Positions 51,711 through 61,690 of a stretch of DNA of 64,000 nt are shown here, one piece after another. This DNA is from Branchipolynoe longqiensis. Taxonomy: Eukaryota; Annelida; Polychaeta; Phyllodocida; Polynoidae. The DNA lies in the NCBI GenBank assembly GCA_030323885.1, contig CM059193.1, forward strand, positions 91,017,990 through 91,081,989. Reading direction: 5' to 3'. The notes below the pieces were generated by a model. That model had not been told where the DNA came from. It searched no databases and saw only the letters and a program-made list of their open reading frames with translations. Within the stretch, counting starts at the first letter, position 1; each line of letters starts with the position of its first letter. The position numbers and the translations under genes are program-made.

Positions 51711-52010
51711 GCAGGTGGGAGGGTGCAGGGTAGACCAATAAGGGAAAGAACGATTAAATATGTAGCGTTAGCATCAGCCAGCACTCGCCTGTGTAGCGAG
51801 AGTTACGTAACCTGTGGAATGGGGGTAGCCATTACTGACAGCGGTCCTGTCACACTCTGACAGTGCAGGTGGGAGGGTGCAGGGCTGACCAATAAGGCAA
51901 AGAACGATTATATATGTAGCATTCGCTTCAGCCAGCACTTGGCTGTGTAGCAAGAGTTACATAACCTGTGGAATGGGGGGAGCCATTACTGACATTGGTC
52001 GGAAATGTAG
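51711..52010. repeat. 153-bp tandem duplication
   Basis: TGCAGGTGGGAGGGTGCAGG starts at 51711 and 51864. The match extends through ACGTAACCTGTGGAATGGGG and GCCATTACTGACA with scattered differences. CCTGTCACACTCTGACAG at the junction (51846) resembles MITE-3 termini fused end to end. Confidence 0.85.
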
Positions 52011-52074
52011 GATTGTATGAACGAGAGCATTGGGGTTGTCCGATAAATGTCCACTGTAGGAGATTGTATGTGGA

Positions 52075-52436
52075 AGGGGGGAGGGGAGAGGAGGAGGTGG
52101 GATGGTAGGATGGAGGGGAGAAGGGGGGAGGGGAGAGGAGGAGGGGAGGAGGGGGTGGGGAGAGGGAGGGGAGGAGGGGAAGGAGGAGGGGAGGAGGGGA
52201 GGCGGGGAGTAGGGGAGGAGGGGAGGAGGGGAGGTGGGATGGTACGGTGGAGGGGAGAGGGGGGAGGGGAGAGGAGGAGAGGAGAGGAGGGGGGCGAGTG
52301 GAGGAGGGGAGGAGGGGAAGGAGGAGGGGAGGACGGGAGGAGGTGAGGACGGGAGCAGGGGAGGAGGGGAGGAGACGAGGAGGGGAATAGGCGAGGAGGG
52401 GACGGTGGGAGGAGGGGAGGAGCGGAGGAGGGAAGG
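52075..52436. repeat. Polypurine GGAGGGGA array, copy 2
   Basis: Duplicate of the core of the 50440-51366 array, including the same minor variants (GGAGGCGGGGAGTAGGGG, GGGAGCAGGGGAGG) in the same order, and the same right-hand flank. The last 430 bp of copy 1 are absent. Confidence 0.93.
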
Positions 52437-52519
52437 TTAAACATTGCACATCAAGGTTTGCCTCAGCGTAAGTGTAATTGAAAAGATGTGAAAGCTGTAC
52501 AACTTGTGATAGTAAATAG

Positions 52520-52842
52520 TTAAAGCTGCATAGTCTGATGGGTTTGAGTTTATGATATTTTCTGAGATAAATGTGTTAGGTTGATCGCTATAACCTACCT
52601 TACTTTAATTTGAAGTAATGTTTATTTTAAATGGCAAACTTTTGAGATATTTGAATGCCAAAATTCTGACACGATAGACTTCTACAGTAAGAAGTTCTAT
52701 TAAATCGACTCGATCTTCCCTTCTATGTAGCGTCAAATGTTTAATAAATACACCATTATCTAAGTTAGATATGTAGAATCCAAACTAGATAATTCTTTTG
52801 ATTGTGAAAATTTGATGGTTTCATCGGACTATGCAGCTTTAA
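52520..52842. mobile_element. MITE-2, left member of an adjacent pair
   Basis: TTAAAGCTGCATAGTCTGAT ... TCGGACTATGCAGCTTTAA. TTAA at 52520-52523 and 52839-52842; the right TTAA is also the left TTAA of the next copy. Confidence 0.82.
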
Positions 52843-53193
52843 AGTTGCACAGTCCGATGGTTTAGAGTTTTTGTCAATTTCTGAGGTAAATATATTAGGT
52901 TGATCGTTATAATCTACCTTCCTTTACCATAAAGTAGTCTTTATTTCAAATGGCTAACTTCTGAGATATTTAAAGTGCAACCATGCTTAATTAATTTTGG
53001 TAAGCACGCCAAAACTCTCACACCATAGGCTTATTCAGTAACAGGTTCTATTAAATTTACTCAATATTCCCTTCTGTGTGGGGAGAAATACTTAATAAGT
53101 GCATCAGTAACTAAGTTAGATATGTCAAATCAAATCTAGATAACAAAATTCATTTTGAAAAGTTTATGTTTTCATCGGACTATGCATCTTTAA
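52839..53193. mobile_element. MITE-2, right member of an adjacent pair
   Basis: TTAAAGTTGCACAGTCCGAT ... CATCGGACTATGCATCTTTAA, ending with TTAA at 53190-53193. 355 bp, the same length as the copy at 27371-27725 and more similar to it than to its neighbour (for example CAAGCACGCCAAAAC-like AAGCACGCCAAA). Confidence 0.85.
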
Positions 53194-53235
53194 GATGGCC
53201 TTGTATTTTGATTGATGCTTCTTCTCTTGGATGGC

Positions 53236-53510
53236 CTAGTAAGTTGAGAACTCGCTGCTCATGTTGGGTTCGAATCCTGGCCGATTCAAAACAAAGATAT
53301 ACAAGGGTCGAACCATGTCTATTGCTACGGATTATTAGATTATGGCAAGGGTTGGTTCGCTATGACAGGATAACGTGACTGAGTGGGATAGCTGGTAACG
53401 GTGACAGTGGTGCGGCGTCCTAGTAGGGCAGCACTATAAAGCTGCCATAAATGCACATTGTCATAAGTCGGGCCCATCCTCATATGAGCATTGGTGATGG
53501 TAACGTATTT
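53236..53510 (+). mobile_element. SINE-A, diverged
   Basis: B box GGGTTCGAATCCTGGCCGA, then GATAACGTGACTGAGTGGGA, GGGCAGCACTATAAAGCTGC and CACATTGTCATAAGTCGG. The middle and tail are altered; one of the older copies. Confidence 0.75.
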
Positions 53511-53621
53511 TGTAGCGAATTGTCTCGCTTGGATTGATACTGTCACTATTCATGATAGCGGTCAGAGGCATGCGATGTCCGAAGTCCGTCAATGTATCAG
53601 CACGTTTGTGTTGTCGCATGT

Positions 53622-53943
53622 CTACACAAATTGCATCGGCTGCCAGTGCCAGTGAAACAGGGTATTGAGTTCAAGACTTTCCCTACCAGCTGATAAAACA
53701 AATCAATGGTGAAGCACCGAAATATCTGTGCAATTTTCTGTCCCCCAAACAGTCATTCCAAACATTCAGATGAGCGAGTCAGATATTATCGCATGTCGCT
53801 GTGTCTAAACTCAAATCATATACGGTGATTGCGCCTTCTGCATGGCAGGTCCCACTTCATGGAATAGGTTAGCAGAAGATGTAAGAAAAGCAGCATCTCT
53901 CGTAAATTTTAAATGCATTCTCCGTACTCACCTGTTTAACGTT
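53622..53943 (+). pseudogene. LINE-L reverse transcriptase C-terminus, decayed
   Basis: Three frames must be combined by eye: LHKLHRLPVPVKQGIEFKT, then QINGEAPKYLCNFLSP, then AGPTSWNRLAEDVRKAASLV and FKCILRTHLF. These follow the pattern LHWLPV..RI.FK / NG.AP.YL / P..WN.LP...R / F...LKT.LF at the C-terminus of L2/CR1-type LINE proteins. At least two frameshifts and one stop. No tail is identifiable. Confidence 0.75.
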
Positions 53944-53952
53944 ATGTATCCT

Positions 53953-53994
53953 GCTATACCTGCAATACCTGTATGCAGGTATTGCAGGTATAGC
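53953..53994. repeat. Perfect 19-bp inverted repeat (hairpin)
   Basis: Arms GCTATACCTGCAATACCTG (53953-53971) and CAGGTATTGCAGGTATAGC (53976-53994) with a 4-nt loop TATG. Arms are 100% complementary. It lies just after the LINE-L coding remnant. Confidence 0.93.
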
Positions 53995-54189
53995 AATACC
54001 TCAGGGAGTTTGATGCCCCTGCCCTGCCTAGTTGTAAACCACTGCCTTGTGGTACAGGTTCTTGACAGAACCGAAGGCTAAGGGAACAAACTCTAAACTG
54101 AAAACCATGTCACTCTGGCAGCATTAAGTGCAGTTGATGTATGGAACTCCCAACATCTCCCGACAAGCCACTACAGGAACAAATAGTTT

Positions 54190-54522
54190 TGCGCCTGTCT
54201 TGACATGTTCTTGCCGGTGTAAAACCTCTATTTGCTCCCCGAGAGAGTGCTGCTGGTAACTTGCAAAAGCCAGCAGCACTTCAACACTTTTGCAGGCAGC
54301 TTTCATGAAATTTCTATTTTCAACTGTCTTCTGGTTACAGAAAGAGAGGGCGCCCTCATCTCCGGTTCAAGGATACAATCAAGAGAAACCTGAAGCTGAG
54401 AGACATTAAGACCGACTCATGGACGCAACTCTCACAGCAGAGAGCTAAATGGAGAGCAGCAGTCAAGTAATGAAAGCAGTCTTTGTTGCATCGTGACCGA
54501 CAGCATGATGATGATGATGATC
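54190..54522 (+). mobile_element. LINE-J 3' end
   Basis: Shares about 120 bp with 31608-31728 (GACATGTTCTTGCCGGTG, CCCCGAGAGAGTG, GGCAGCTTTCATGAAAT), then continues like 10055-10255 with the ORF end (RKRGRPHLRFKDTIKRNLK and WRAAVK, stop at about 54467) and (ATG)n at 54505-54522. It links the other two copies as one family. Confidence 0.85.
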
Positions 54523-55029
54523 CTTAAACTATTACCACCAAGTTATAACTGTGTCATAGCATGGTTGTATTCTCGGTTCTCAATCGATGGCGATGACAAC
54601 AGCAACTCATTGATGACTGATGAGTCCAATTTGTACTCAGAATGTGCAGTGGCGCATTGGACCTGGTGTGTGTAGCTGCAGTCAGAGAGTCTGGTAGATG
54701 AAGGAGACAATCTTTTCTTTGCTTACGCTTTTGTTTAGCTTGAGATATAATGGCTGCTGCTTGTTTGGTTGTTCTGTTAAAATTACATTATTGTTATTAT
54801 TATTATTATTATTATTATTTTTATCATTATTGTTATTATTATGTATGTAGCATCTAGTATTGACATCTAGTCATCGGTGCATATATTTGCACAAATGCTG
54901 GAATTTGCAAACGGTCATCATTCTTCATTGAATGGAGTTTTACATCCAAGCAACAAATAAGATCATATTATCTATACTTGGAACAACGAGGTATGATCAT
55001 ACTTGAAAGTGTGGTCATCTCACAGTTCT
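54523..55029. other. No gene; (TTA)n microsatellite
   Basis: (TTA)n/(TTG) at 54788-54842. Remainder unassigned. Confidence 0.45.
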
Positions 55030-55325
55030 GTGCGGGAGAGTGGGAGTTTGGTTCCCACTCCAGTCAAACCGATGACTTACAAAATTGATACTTGTCGCTT
55101 CCTAGCCTGGCACTCAGCATTATTAGGATAGGGCAAGAACTGACTAGCTCAGTGTCAGGATAATATGACAGTGGGATATCGGGGCATGGATTCGGCGGTC
55201 TGATTTGCCAGTCAGGCAGCACTATAGAGCTGTCATATGTGCATACCGTCACAGGTCGGTACCGTTCCTGATATGACCTTAGATGTTGCCAGGATATAAA
55301 ACTCCAACAACCAACAAACCAACCT
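55030..55325 (+). mobile_element. SINE-A, near complete
   Basis: Starts within the head (GTGGGAGTTTGGTTCCCACT), full body (CTTGTCGCTTCCTAGCCTGG, GCAGCACTATAGAGCTGTCA) and tail (CAGGATATAAAACTCCAACA, ACCAACAAACCAACC). Confidence 0.87.
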
Positions 55326-55875
55326 TCGCATATCGCAATAATGCACATTGATTCTGCGCTTCCGCACTAATGGAATTATTGGAAAAATATTTTAATGTGA
55401 TACCTTTGCAAGCAAGCTGTCTTAAGGGTCCCATATTTGCATTATTCCAATACAGATATTCCAAGTTCATTAATAATTACACTAAATTGTATTCCATAGT
55501 CCCATGTTACTGAATATCTATGCAGTGTACAATGTGAATCCCACCCCTCAGCCGCCACCTCCTCTTGTACTACTACAACCAATTTATGTTTCACCGTTTA
55601 TTTCCTCCGCTCCGCTCTCTGTGGTGCCACCAACCCAAGTGACCCGCCCCCTTACCATTAAGGCCACAGATAACGTCCCATGGTTAGGGGTGAGGGCTAG
55701 CCAGTCACAGACGGGGCCAGGGGGGGTGGGGCGCTAGCCTGTTGCCACTTGTCACCGCAGAAGGGCAACAGAGGTCAACAGAGGTCAACATAATGCCTGC
55801 CACTGCCATGTGGTGGTGGGGCTCATGTACAGACTACTACATTTTACATAAACTATTTCATAATCTTGCTGGAGA
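55326..55875. other. No feature recognised
   Basis: Apparently single-copy sequence. CCAAGTGACCCGCCCCC near 55631 resembles GGGTGACCCGCCCCCC near 58391, a weak shared motif. Confidence 0.35.
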
Positions 55876-56195
55876 ATGGTTGTTGGTTGGTTGTTCGAGT
55901 TTTACAACCTGGCAACATCAAAGGTCATATCAGGACAGGCACCAACTTCAGACAATGTGCGCTCATCGTGAATTTATAGGGAAATGTGGCCACCAACACC
56001 ATGATCCAATATCCCACTCAGTCCCATTATCCTGACACTAACCTAACCAGTCCTTTCCTATCCTATTAATGTTGAGTGCCAGGCATTAGGAACCGACAAG
56101 TATCAATATTATAAGTCATCGGTTTGACTCAACCGGGAACCAAACTCCCAGACTCCCACAGGCGAAGCCCGCGCTCTACCAATTCGGACTCCACA
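55876..56195 (-). mobile_element. SINE-A, full length, third head type
   Basis: Minus-strand copy from TTGGTTGGTTGTTCGAGTTT through the body to GCGCTCTACCAATTCGGAC. The head is like that at 8515-8766. A second minus-strand copy lies about 240 bp downstream. Confidence 0.88.
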
Positions 56196-56431
56196 TCCGG
56201 TGGCTGGAGAAGGTGCTTAAGGGCGCCATTGCCTGCTGACAGTTGTAGGTGGCGCTGTGAAGCGGTGGTGGAGGAGGATGTGCTTGGCGACGTGGAAGCA
56301 GCATTGTCCCTCTGGGGGATGTGGATGGTACTGTGGTTCTTACGCAAATCCATTTTGTGCGTCACATCCATTGAAACCGACCTCACACAGCCCGCCCACA
56401 CCTGCATAATCACACTGCACACACTCTTATA
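56196..56431 (-). other. Open, serine-rich segment between two SINEs
   Basis: A minus-strand frame from about 56422 downward encodes MQVWAGCVRSVSMDVTHKMD and later AASTSPSTSSSTTASQRHLQ, then runs into the SINE-A head (56129-56200). Composition is not repeat-like outside the Ser/Thr run. There is also a plus-strand frame of similar length. No domain recognised; I record it as a possible captured or ancient exon only. Confidence 0.15.
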
Positions 56432-56750
56432 GATGGTTGGTTGGTTGTTGGAGTTTCACATCCTGGCAACATCTAAGGTCATATCAGGACGGGTACTGAA
56501 TTGTAACTGCAGACTCAGCGCCACCCTTATAGTGTTGCCCCACTGAGAAATCACACCACCAGCACCATGACCCGATATCTCACCCAGGACATTATCCTGA
56601 CACTCAGCTAACTAGTCCTGACCTTATCCTATTAATGCCGAGCACCAGGCTAGGAAGCGAAAAGTATCAATTTTGTAAGTCATTGGTTTGACTCAATATG
56701 GAATTGAACTCTTGATCTCCCGCATGGGAGGCCTGTGTTCTCCGGGTCAT
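56432..56750 (-). mobile_element. SINE-A, near full length
   Basis: TTGGTTGGTTGTTGGAGTTT, CATCCTGGCAACATCTAAGG, full body, GGTTTGACTCAATATGGAAT and part of the head (GGAGGCCTGTGTTCTCCGG). Confidence 0.87.
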
Positions 56751-56769
56751 TCTAATAGAAGTATATATA

Positions 56770-57010
56770 TTTGTATACAATTTTCAGCTAGCCTCTGAGG
56801 TTCTGCCAGGCTGGTTGCGTAGATGCATGGTTTTGATCAATATCCAAAGTTCACATTTTCACATTAGCAAGTAATCATAGAATTAGAAGCACATTTTGTG
56901 TATACATTATGTGGAAGAGATTAAATACATGTATTATTGCTAGCATACCTAATACACATAATGAGCAATAACTAATAAACTGACATAAGGATGACATTTC
57001 CAATGCGGCA
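56770..57010 (-). repeat. Dispersed repeat H, inverted, diverged
   Basis: AGAGATTAAATACATGTATT and TTGCTAGCATACCTAATACA parallel the reverse complement of 2680-2800 and 26890-27005. Assignment is tentative. Confidence 0.4.
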
Positions 57011-57084
57011 CTAACTACATTGTGGTGACACTCATGACATAATCGTCATGCCACCAATGTGGCACTGTCAACATGCTAGTAGCA

Positions 57085-57190
57085 CACACTACATTGGTCG
57101 CAATGCTCGAATTGCGTTTGATTCGCGGCGGTGGTAGAACCCCCCCCCCCCCCCCCCCCCGCTCGGCTCCTCCCCCGTCCCGCCCCACGT
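57085..57190 (+). repeat. C-rich dispersed repeat
   Basis: GTCGCAATGCTCGAATTGCG, TTTGATTCGCGGCGG and a long polyC run match 7668-7760. Both loci are followed later by the GGGTGGAGG...AATAAA segment (7895-8060; 58250-58350), with a large tandem array inserted or expanded between them here. Confidence 0.55.
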
Positions 57191-57194
57191 CTCT

Positions 57195-58030
57195 GGCTGA
57201 TACCTGTATCATGCCTGTATCATGTATGTATCATGCATGCATCATGGCTGTATCATGTTTGTGTCATGCATGCATCATACATGTATCATGCCTGTATTAT
57301 GCATGTATCATGTATATAGCATGCATGTACCATACATGTATCAGATGTGCATCATATCTGTATCATGAATATATCATGCATGTATCATACATGTATCATG
57401 TGTGCATACTGCATGCGACATGCGTGTGACATGCATGCACCACCATGCATCATGCATGCATCATGCGTGTATCAGGCATGTGTCAGGCATTATCATACAT
57501 GGGTCAGGCATGCACAATGCGTGGATCATACCCGTACCATGCATGTATCGTGCATTATCGTGCCTGTATCGTGCCTGCACCATGCATATATCATGCATGC
57601 ATCATTACTGTATCATGTCTGTACCATGAATGCATCACGCCTGAATCATGCATGCACCAGGTCTGTACCATGCGTGTATCATGTCTGTATCATGCATGCA
57701 TCATACCTGTATCATGCCGGTATCATTCATGCATCATTCTTGCATCATGCCCGTTTCATGCATGCATCATACATGTGACATGCCTGTATCATGTATATAC
57801 CATGCATGTGTCATGCATGTATCATGCCTGTATCATACCTGCATCATGCCTGTATCATGCATGTATCATGCCTGTATCATGTCGGTATCATGCATGTATC
57901 ATGCCTGTATCATGCCTGTATCATGCCTGTATCATGCATGCATCATGCCTGTATCATGCCTGTATCATGCCTGTATCATGCCTGTATCATGCCTGTACCA
58001 TGCCTGTATCATGCCTGTATCTTGCCTGTG
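57195..58030. repeat. 11-bp satellite GTATCATGCCT
   Basis: About 75 units of GTATCATGCCT, GTATCATGCAT and GCATCATGCAT. The right end is most homogeneous. The C, Y, H, M and S-rich frames (up to 238 codons) are artefacts of the 11-bp step. Confidence 0.94.
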
Positions 58031-58240
58031 GGGCCCTGCCCTTCCCTTTTCCTCGCCTGATCCTCTTTCTGAATCACCCTTCCTCCAGCTTCCGACCAGC
58101 TCAACCCTCCAGCTCCGCCCCCTGTCACCCACCCTTGCAGGAACCTTTGTTTTATTTTTAATATATTTTTAAAATGTCATTTAATTAAAAAAATATATAT
58201 ATATATCTTTTAAATATACATATTTAAAAAATATATCTTG
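58031..58240. other. C-rich linker and AT-rich simple sequence
   Basis: C-rich to 58140, then ATATTT-type simple sequence. No gene. Confidence 0.4.
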
Positions 58241-58242
58241 TG

Positions 58243-58355
58243 TATTCTTCATAGGGTGGAGGACTCTTTGAGGCTATCTTCCTCTTCACTGCAATAAACA
58301 TATTTGCTTTACTCCAAGTTCGATTTCGTCTTCTTCCCTCGCCACGTATCACACC
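58243..58355 (+). repeat. Possible LTR-like 3' segment with AATAAA
   Basis: GGGTGGAGGACTCTTTGAGG, then GCAATAAACATATTTGC and CGTCTTCTTCCCTCGCC. Parallels 7895-8075. The order AATAAA, short spacer, CTTC-rich stretch also occurs at 29467 and 46501. Retroelement end is a guess. Confidence 0.35.
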
Positions 58356-58458
58356 ACAGCGACACTATCAAGTGACACTGCCAACAGCCGGGGTGACCCG
58401 CCCCCCCTACCCTCCCCCCTTAACCATGACACCACAAGAAAACTACCAACTCGGTCTT

Positions 58459-58788
58459 GCAGTTAAAAAGGGTACCTGGTTTAAAACGGGGCTTTTCACA
58501 ATGAGCATGCACACGCATTTCTGCCTGATTGAGATTGTACCCATGTTTAATAACTTGTTAATCGCTTGTTAGTGCAGAGGAAAATATATACTATCAAGCA
58601 TAACATATTCACTACAATGATTCCTGAAAGAATCCTTGCTTGTCTCGCCCTACATTTCCAGACAGCTCCTCCGTTGACAGAAAGAAGCAAGCCAGAAATT
58701 CAGAAAAGATTCCAGGCTTGCCTTTTGACTTTGATGCATGCACATTGCGAAAAGCACCCTTTTAAACCAGGTACCCTTTGAAACTGCG
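58459..58788. mobile_element. MITE-6, inverted-repeat element
   Basis: AAAGGGTACCTGGTTTAAAA with GCTTTTCACAATGAGCATGC (from 58467) pairs with GCATGCACATTGCGAAAAGC and TTTTAAACCAGGTACCCTTT (to 58779). Weaker pairing (GCAGTT/AACTGC) extends outward. Arms about 50 bp, total about 330 bp. One copy in the window; no transposase. Confidence 0.82.
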
Positions 58789-58929
58789 ACACAGGCACAC
58801 ACACATACCAGCCGACGGCGGAGTGATCTCGACCCTGCTGCCGGGAACTATTAGCCTTCAGCGGTAATCGGGCGTGCAAAGATGCATCCGCAGTTGGATT
58901 GGGAAAAAAAGCGCCTCTGGACTGATTGG

Positions 58930-59715
58930 GCACGCGCGGCTGTACCGGAGGTAAGGTGCGGACGTACCGGAAGTAAGGTATGGGTGTACCGGTAGTAAAG
59001 TGCGGGTGTACCGGAAGTAAGGTGTGGGTGTACCGGAAGTAAGGTGTGGGTGTACCGGAAGTAAGGTGCGGGCGTACTGGAAGTAAGGTGCCGGCATACG
59101 GGAAGTACGGTATGTACGAACCGGAAGTAAGGTGCGGGCGTACTGGAAGTAAGGTGCGGACGTACCCGAAGTAAGGTGCGGGCATACCGGAAGTAAGGTG
59201 CCGGCGTAGACGAAGTACAGTACGTGCATACCGGAAGTAAGGTGAGGGCGTACGTGAAGTAAGGTGTGGGCGTACAGAAAGTAAGGTACGGGGGTACCAG
59301 AAGTAGGGTCCAGGCACTCAGGAAGTAAGGTGCGGGCATACAGAAAGTATGGTACGTCCGTGCCGGAAGTAAGGTGCGGGCATACAGGAAGAACGGTACG
59401 TGTGTACTGGAAGTAAGCTCCGGGCGTATGGGAAGCAAGGTGCGGGCGTACAAGAAGTACCCTGCGGACCGGAAATAAGGTGCGGGCGTACTTGAAGTAA
59501 AGTGCGGGCATACCGGAAGTAAGGTGCAGGCGTACCGGAAGTACGGTGCGAGTATACCAGAAGTATGTCACGGGCATACAGGAAGTAAGGTGCGGGCGTT
59601 CCGGTTGTTAGGCGCGGGTGTACATGAGGTAAGGCGCGGGTGTATCGGAAGTACGGTGTGGGCGTACCGGAATTAAGCATGGGCGTACCGGAAAAAGGTG
59701 CGGGTTCACCGGGTG
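58930..59715. repeat. 22-bp minisatellite, about 35 copies
   Basis: Unit GTACCGGAAGTAAGGTGCGG plus GC or GT. Multiple variants (TACGTACCGG, GGCATACAGG). The minus-strand frames of up to 239 codons with a 22-residue repeat are artefacts. Confidence 0.94.
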
Positions 59716-59955
59716 TGGGTGTGCGTGCGTGTGCTGTCTGGGGGGAGGGTGCAAACTTACTGGCACTTGTCCCAGTCGGCTTGAGTCAACTAAGTAGGGT
59801 GTGTTGGCTGAGCTTCACAGGTAACCCGGGGAAAAAGCCCCATTCCCCCCACTCCCCTTCCTCTCCCTACCCCTTTCCCTCTCATTCACCTCCCCCCCCC
59901 CTGCAATCTCCCTCTCCCCATCTTCCTTTCTTCTACCAATGTAGCATATTAAGCA
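59716..59955. other. No gene; C-rich
   Basis: CCC-rich sequence at 59840-59930; nothing recognised. Confidence 0.35.
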
Positions 59956-60125
59956 TGGGTATTATCTCCCTGTGTCACATATTATGCGCCAACCTTTAAC
60001 TCTCCCTATGTCGCGTATCATGCACCTGTTTTTAACTCTCCAGATATCTTGTATGTCCCTATGTCGCGTATTATGAGCGCGTCATTAACTCAACCTATAT
60101 TGTGTATTATACGCACTCTCTAACC
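59956..60125. repeat. Short degenerate repeat with ATGTCGCGTAT words
   Basis: Four related blocks: CCTGTGTCACATATTATGCG, CCTATGTCGCGTATCATGCA, CCTATGTCGCGTATTATGAG and CCTATATTGTGTATTATACG, each followed by TTTAACTC or a relative, 36-54 bp apart. Confidence 0.6.
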
Positions 60126-60540
60126 CCCCATCTCTAACCCCTCCTCCCCGCTCTGCCCCCCGCACACCCCCAACTCCACCAGAGCGATTGCCCGATGATA
60201 ATCAATTAACCCCACCCCATCCCGCCTTCTAAGTTCTAGTTCTGCCCCACATTGCCTGAGCCCTGGCGCTGTGGTTCCAAGGCAGCGTCCCTTGGCCAGG
60301 GCGCATGCCCGCCCGACTGTGGTGGCGGCCTTCAAAGGAGGAGGGACAGGCTTTGACGCTAGGGCCGCAATTACTCCCCCCCCTTCCCTGTCTGTGTCTG
60401 AGGGAACCAGGGGATGGAATCAGTCGGCAGAGGGGATCAGAAGAGAAAACCCGCAAACTGCCAGCTACCCGGGTTTGGCAGCGGCATACTGACAGGCACA
60501 ATGGGACGGGCTTTTAATCACGCACAAGGAGAGGCGGGAA
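60126..60540. other. No gene; GC-richer unassigned sequence
   Basis: Several overlapping frames of 70-90 codons on both strands but nothing recognisable. A polyC run at 60376-60385. Confidence 0.35.
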
Positions 60541-60544
60541 CAGG

Positions 60545-61120
60545 GTGGTCTGGTGCTGATGATGGTGATGGTAGTGATGATGATGGTGGTTCTAGTGATG
60601 ATGGTGGCAGCTGTGGCCGGGACGATGATGACAACAACGATGACAATGATGCTGCTGGTCATGGTGGTTCTAGTGATGATGGTGCCAGCTGTGGTGGGGA
60701 CGATGATGATTACAATGACGATGATGATGACGATGGTTCTAGTGATGATGATGCCAGCTGTGGTGGGGACAATGATGATTACAAAGACGATGATGATGAT
60801 GATGATGATGGTTCTAGTCATGATGATGCCATCTGTGGTGAGGACAATGATGATTACAATGACGACGATGATGATGATGGTTCTAGTCATGATGGTGCCA
60901 GCTGTGGTGGGGACGATGATGATTACGATGATGACGATGATGACAATGGTTCCAGTGATGATGATGCCAGATGTGGTGGGGATGATGATGATTACAACGA
61001 CAATCATGATGATGATGGTCTAGTCATGATGATGCTAGCTGTGGTGGTGACGACTATGATGATGACACCGACGATGGTGGTGATTGTGATGGTGGTTCTA
61101 GTCATGATGATGCTGATCGG
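60545..61120. repeat. GAT-rich minisatellite, about 69-bp unit
   Basis: Unit GGTTCTAGTGATGATGGTGC, CAGCTGTGGTGGGGACGATG and ATGATTACAATGAC, repeated about seven times with variable GAT numbers. Because the unit is a multiple of 3 the plus frame 60414-61133 stays open (Asp/Ser/Cys/Gly repeat), but the minus strand and another plus frame are equally open, so I do not call it coding. Confidence 0.88.
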
Positions 61121-61127
61121 GCAGGAC

Positions 61128-61219
61128 TATTAAGACGCCATGAGTCCGCACTATCACAAGTCGATACCTGTCCTGAAAATGACGTTGCTAGGACGTAAAG
61201 CTCCAACAACCAAGCAACC
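61128..61219 (+). mobile_element. SINE-A 3' end
   Basis: GACGCCATGAGTCCGCACTA, CAAGTCGATACCTGTCCTGA and GCTAGGACGTAAAGCTCCAA, then CAACC. The GAT minisatellite abuts its truncated 5' side. Confidence 0.75.
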
Positions 61220-61429
61220 TCAACTTATTCAATTAATTAACTAACCATCCGTTCAAGTAGTAGACAGTTTAGTACGTAGCCTCAGGCTATCGGGAAAGGT
61301 CTACATCGTGGTCTCAGAGAGCTATCCGTATTACGCAATACTGGGCGAATTAAATAACATGGCTGTATAACATATTAACCAGATGCCCATATACATTAAG
61401 TTCAGTAAAAGAATGACACCAAATCAGAT
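61220..61429. other. No feature recognised
   Basis: Short unassigned linker between two SINE-A pieces. Confidence 0.3.
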
Positions 61430-61690
61430 GTCTAACCAATGACTTAGAAATGTATACTTGTCGCTTCCTAGCCTGGCACTCAGCATTATTAGGATAGGGC
61501 AAGAACTGGTTAGCTCAGTGTCAGGATAATGTGGCTGAGTGGGATATCAGGTCATGGTGCTGGTGCCCTGGTCTCCCAGTAGGGCAGCACTATAATGTCG
61601 CCAGGGGTGTGCGTTGTCACAATTCGGTACCTGTCTTGATATCACCTTAGATGTTGCCAGGAAGTAAAACTCCCACAACCAACCAATGAA
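61430..61690 (+). mobile_element. SINE-A, head missing
   Basis: AACCAATGACTTAGAAATGT, CTTGTCGCTTCCTAGCCTGG, full body and AGGAAGTAAAACTCCCACAA tail. Confidence 0.85.

Noticed and set aside
57347..58172. Cys/Tyr/His-rich frames that look like a secreted cysteine-repeat protein
   Set aside because: An 11-bp satellite read in several frames; no signal peptide and equal quality in each plus frame.
58700..59680. Minus-strand frames of 205-239 codons with a 22-residue repeat
   Set aside because: A 22-bp minisatellite; three frames give the same repeat.
60414..61133. 239-codon Asp-rich repeat protein
   Set aside because: The roughly 69-bp unit keeps three frames on both strands open, the array has no recognisable start or flanking coding sequence, and it shifts frame near 61015 without consequence.
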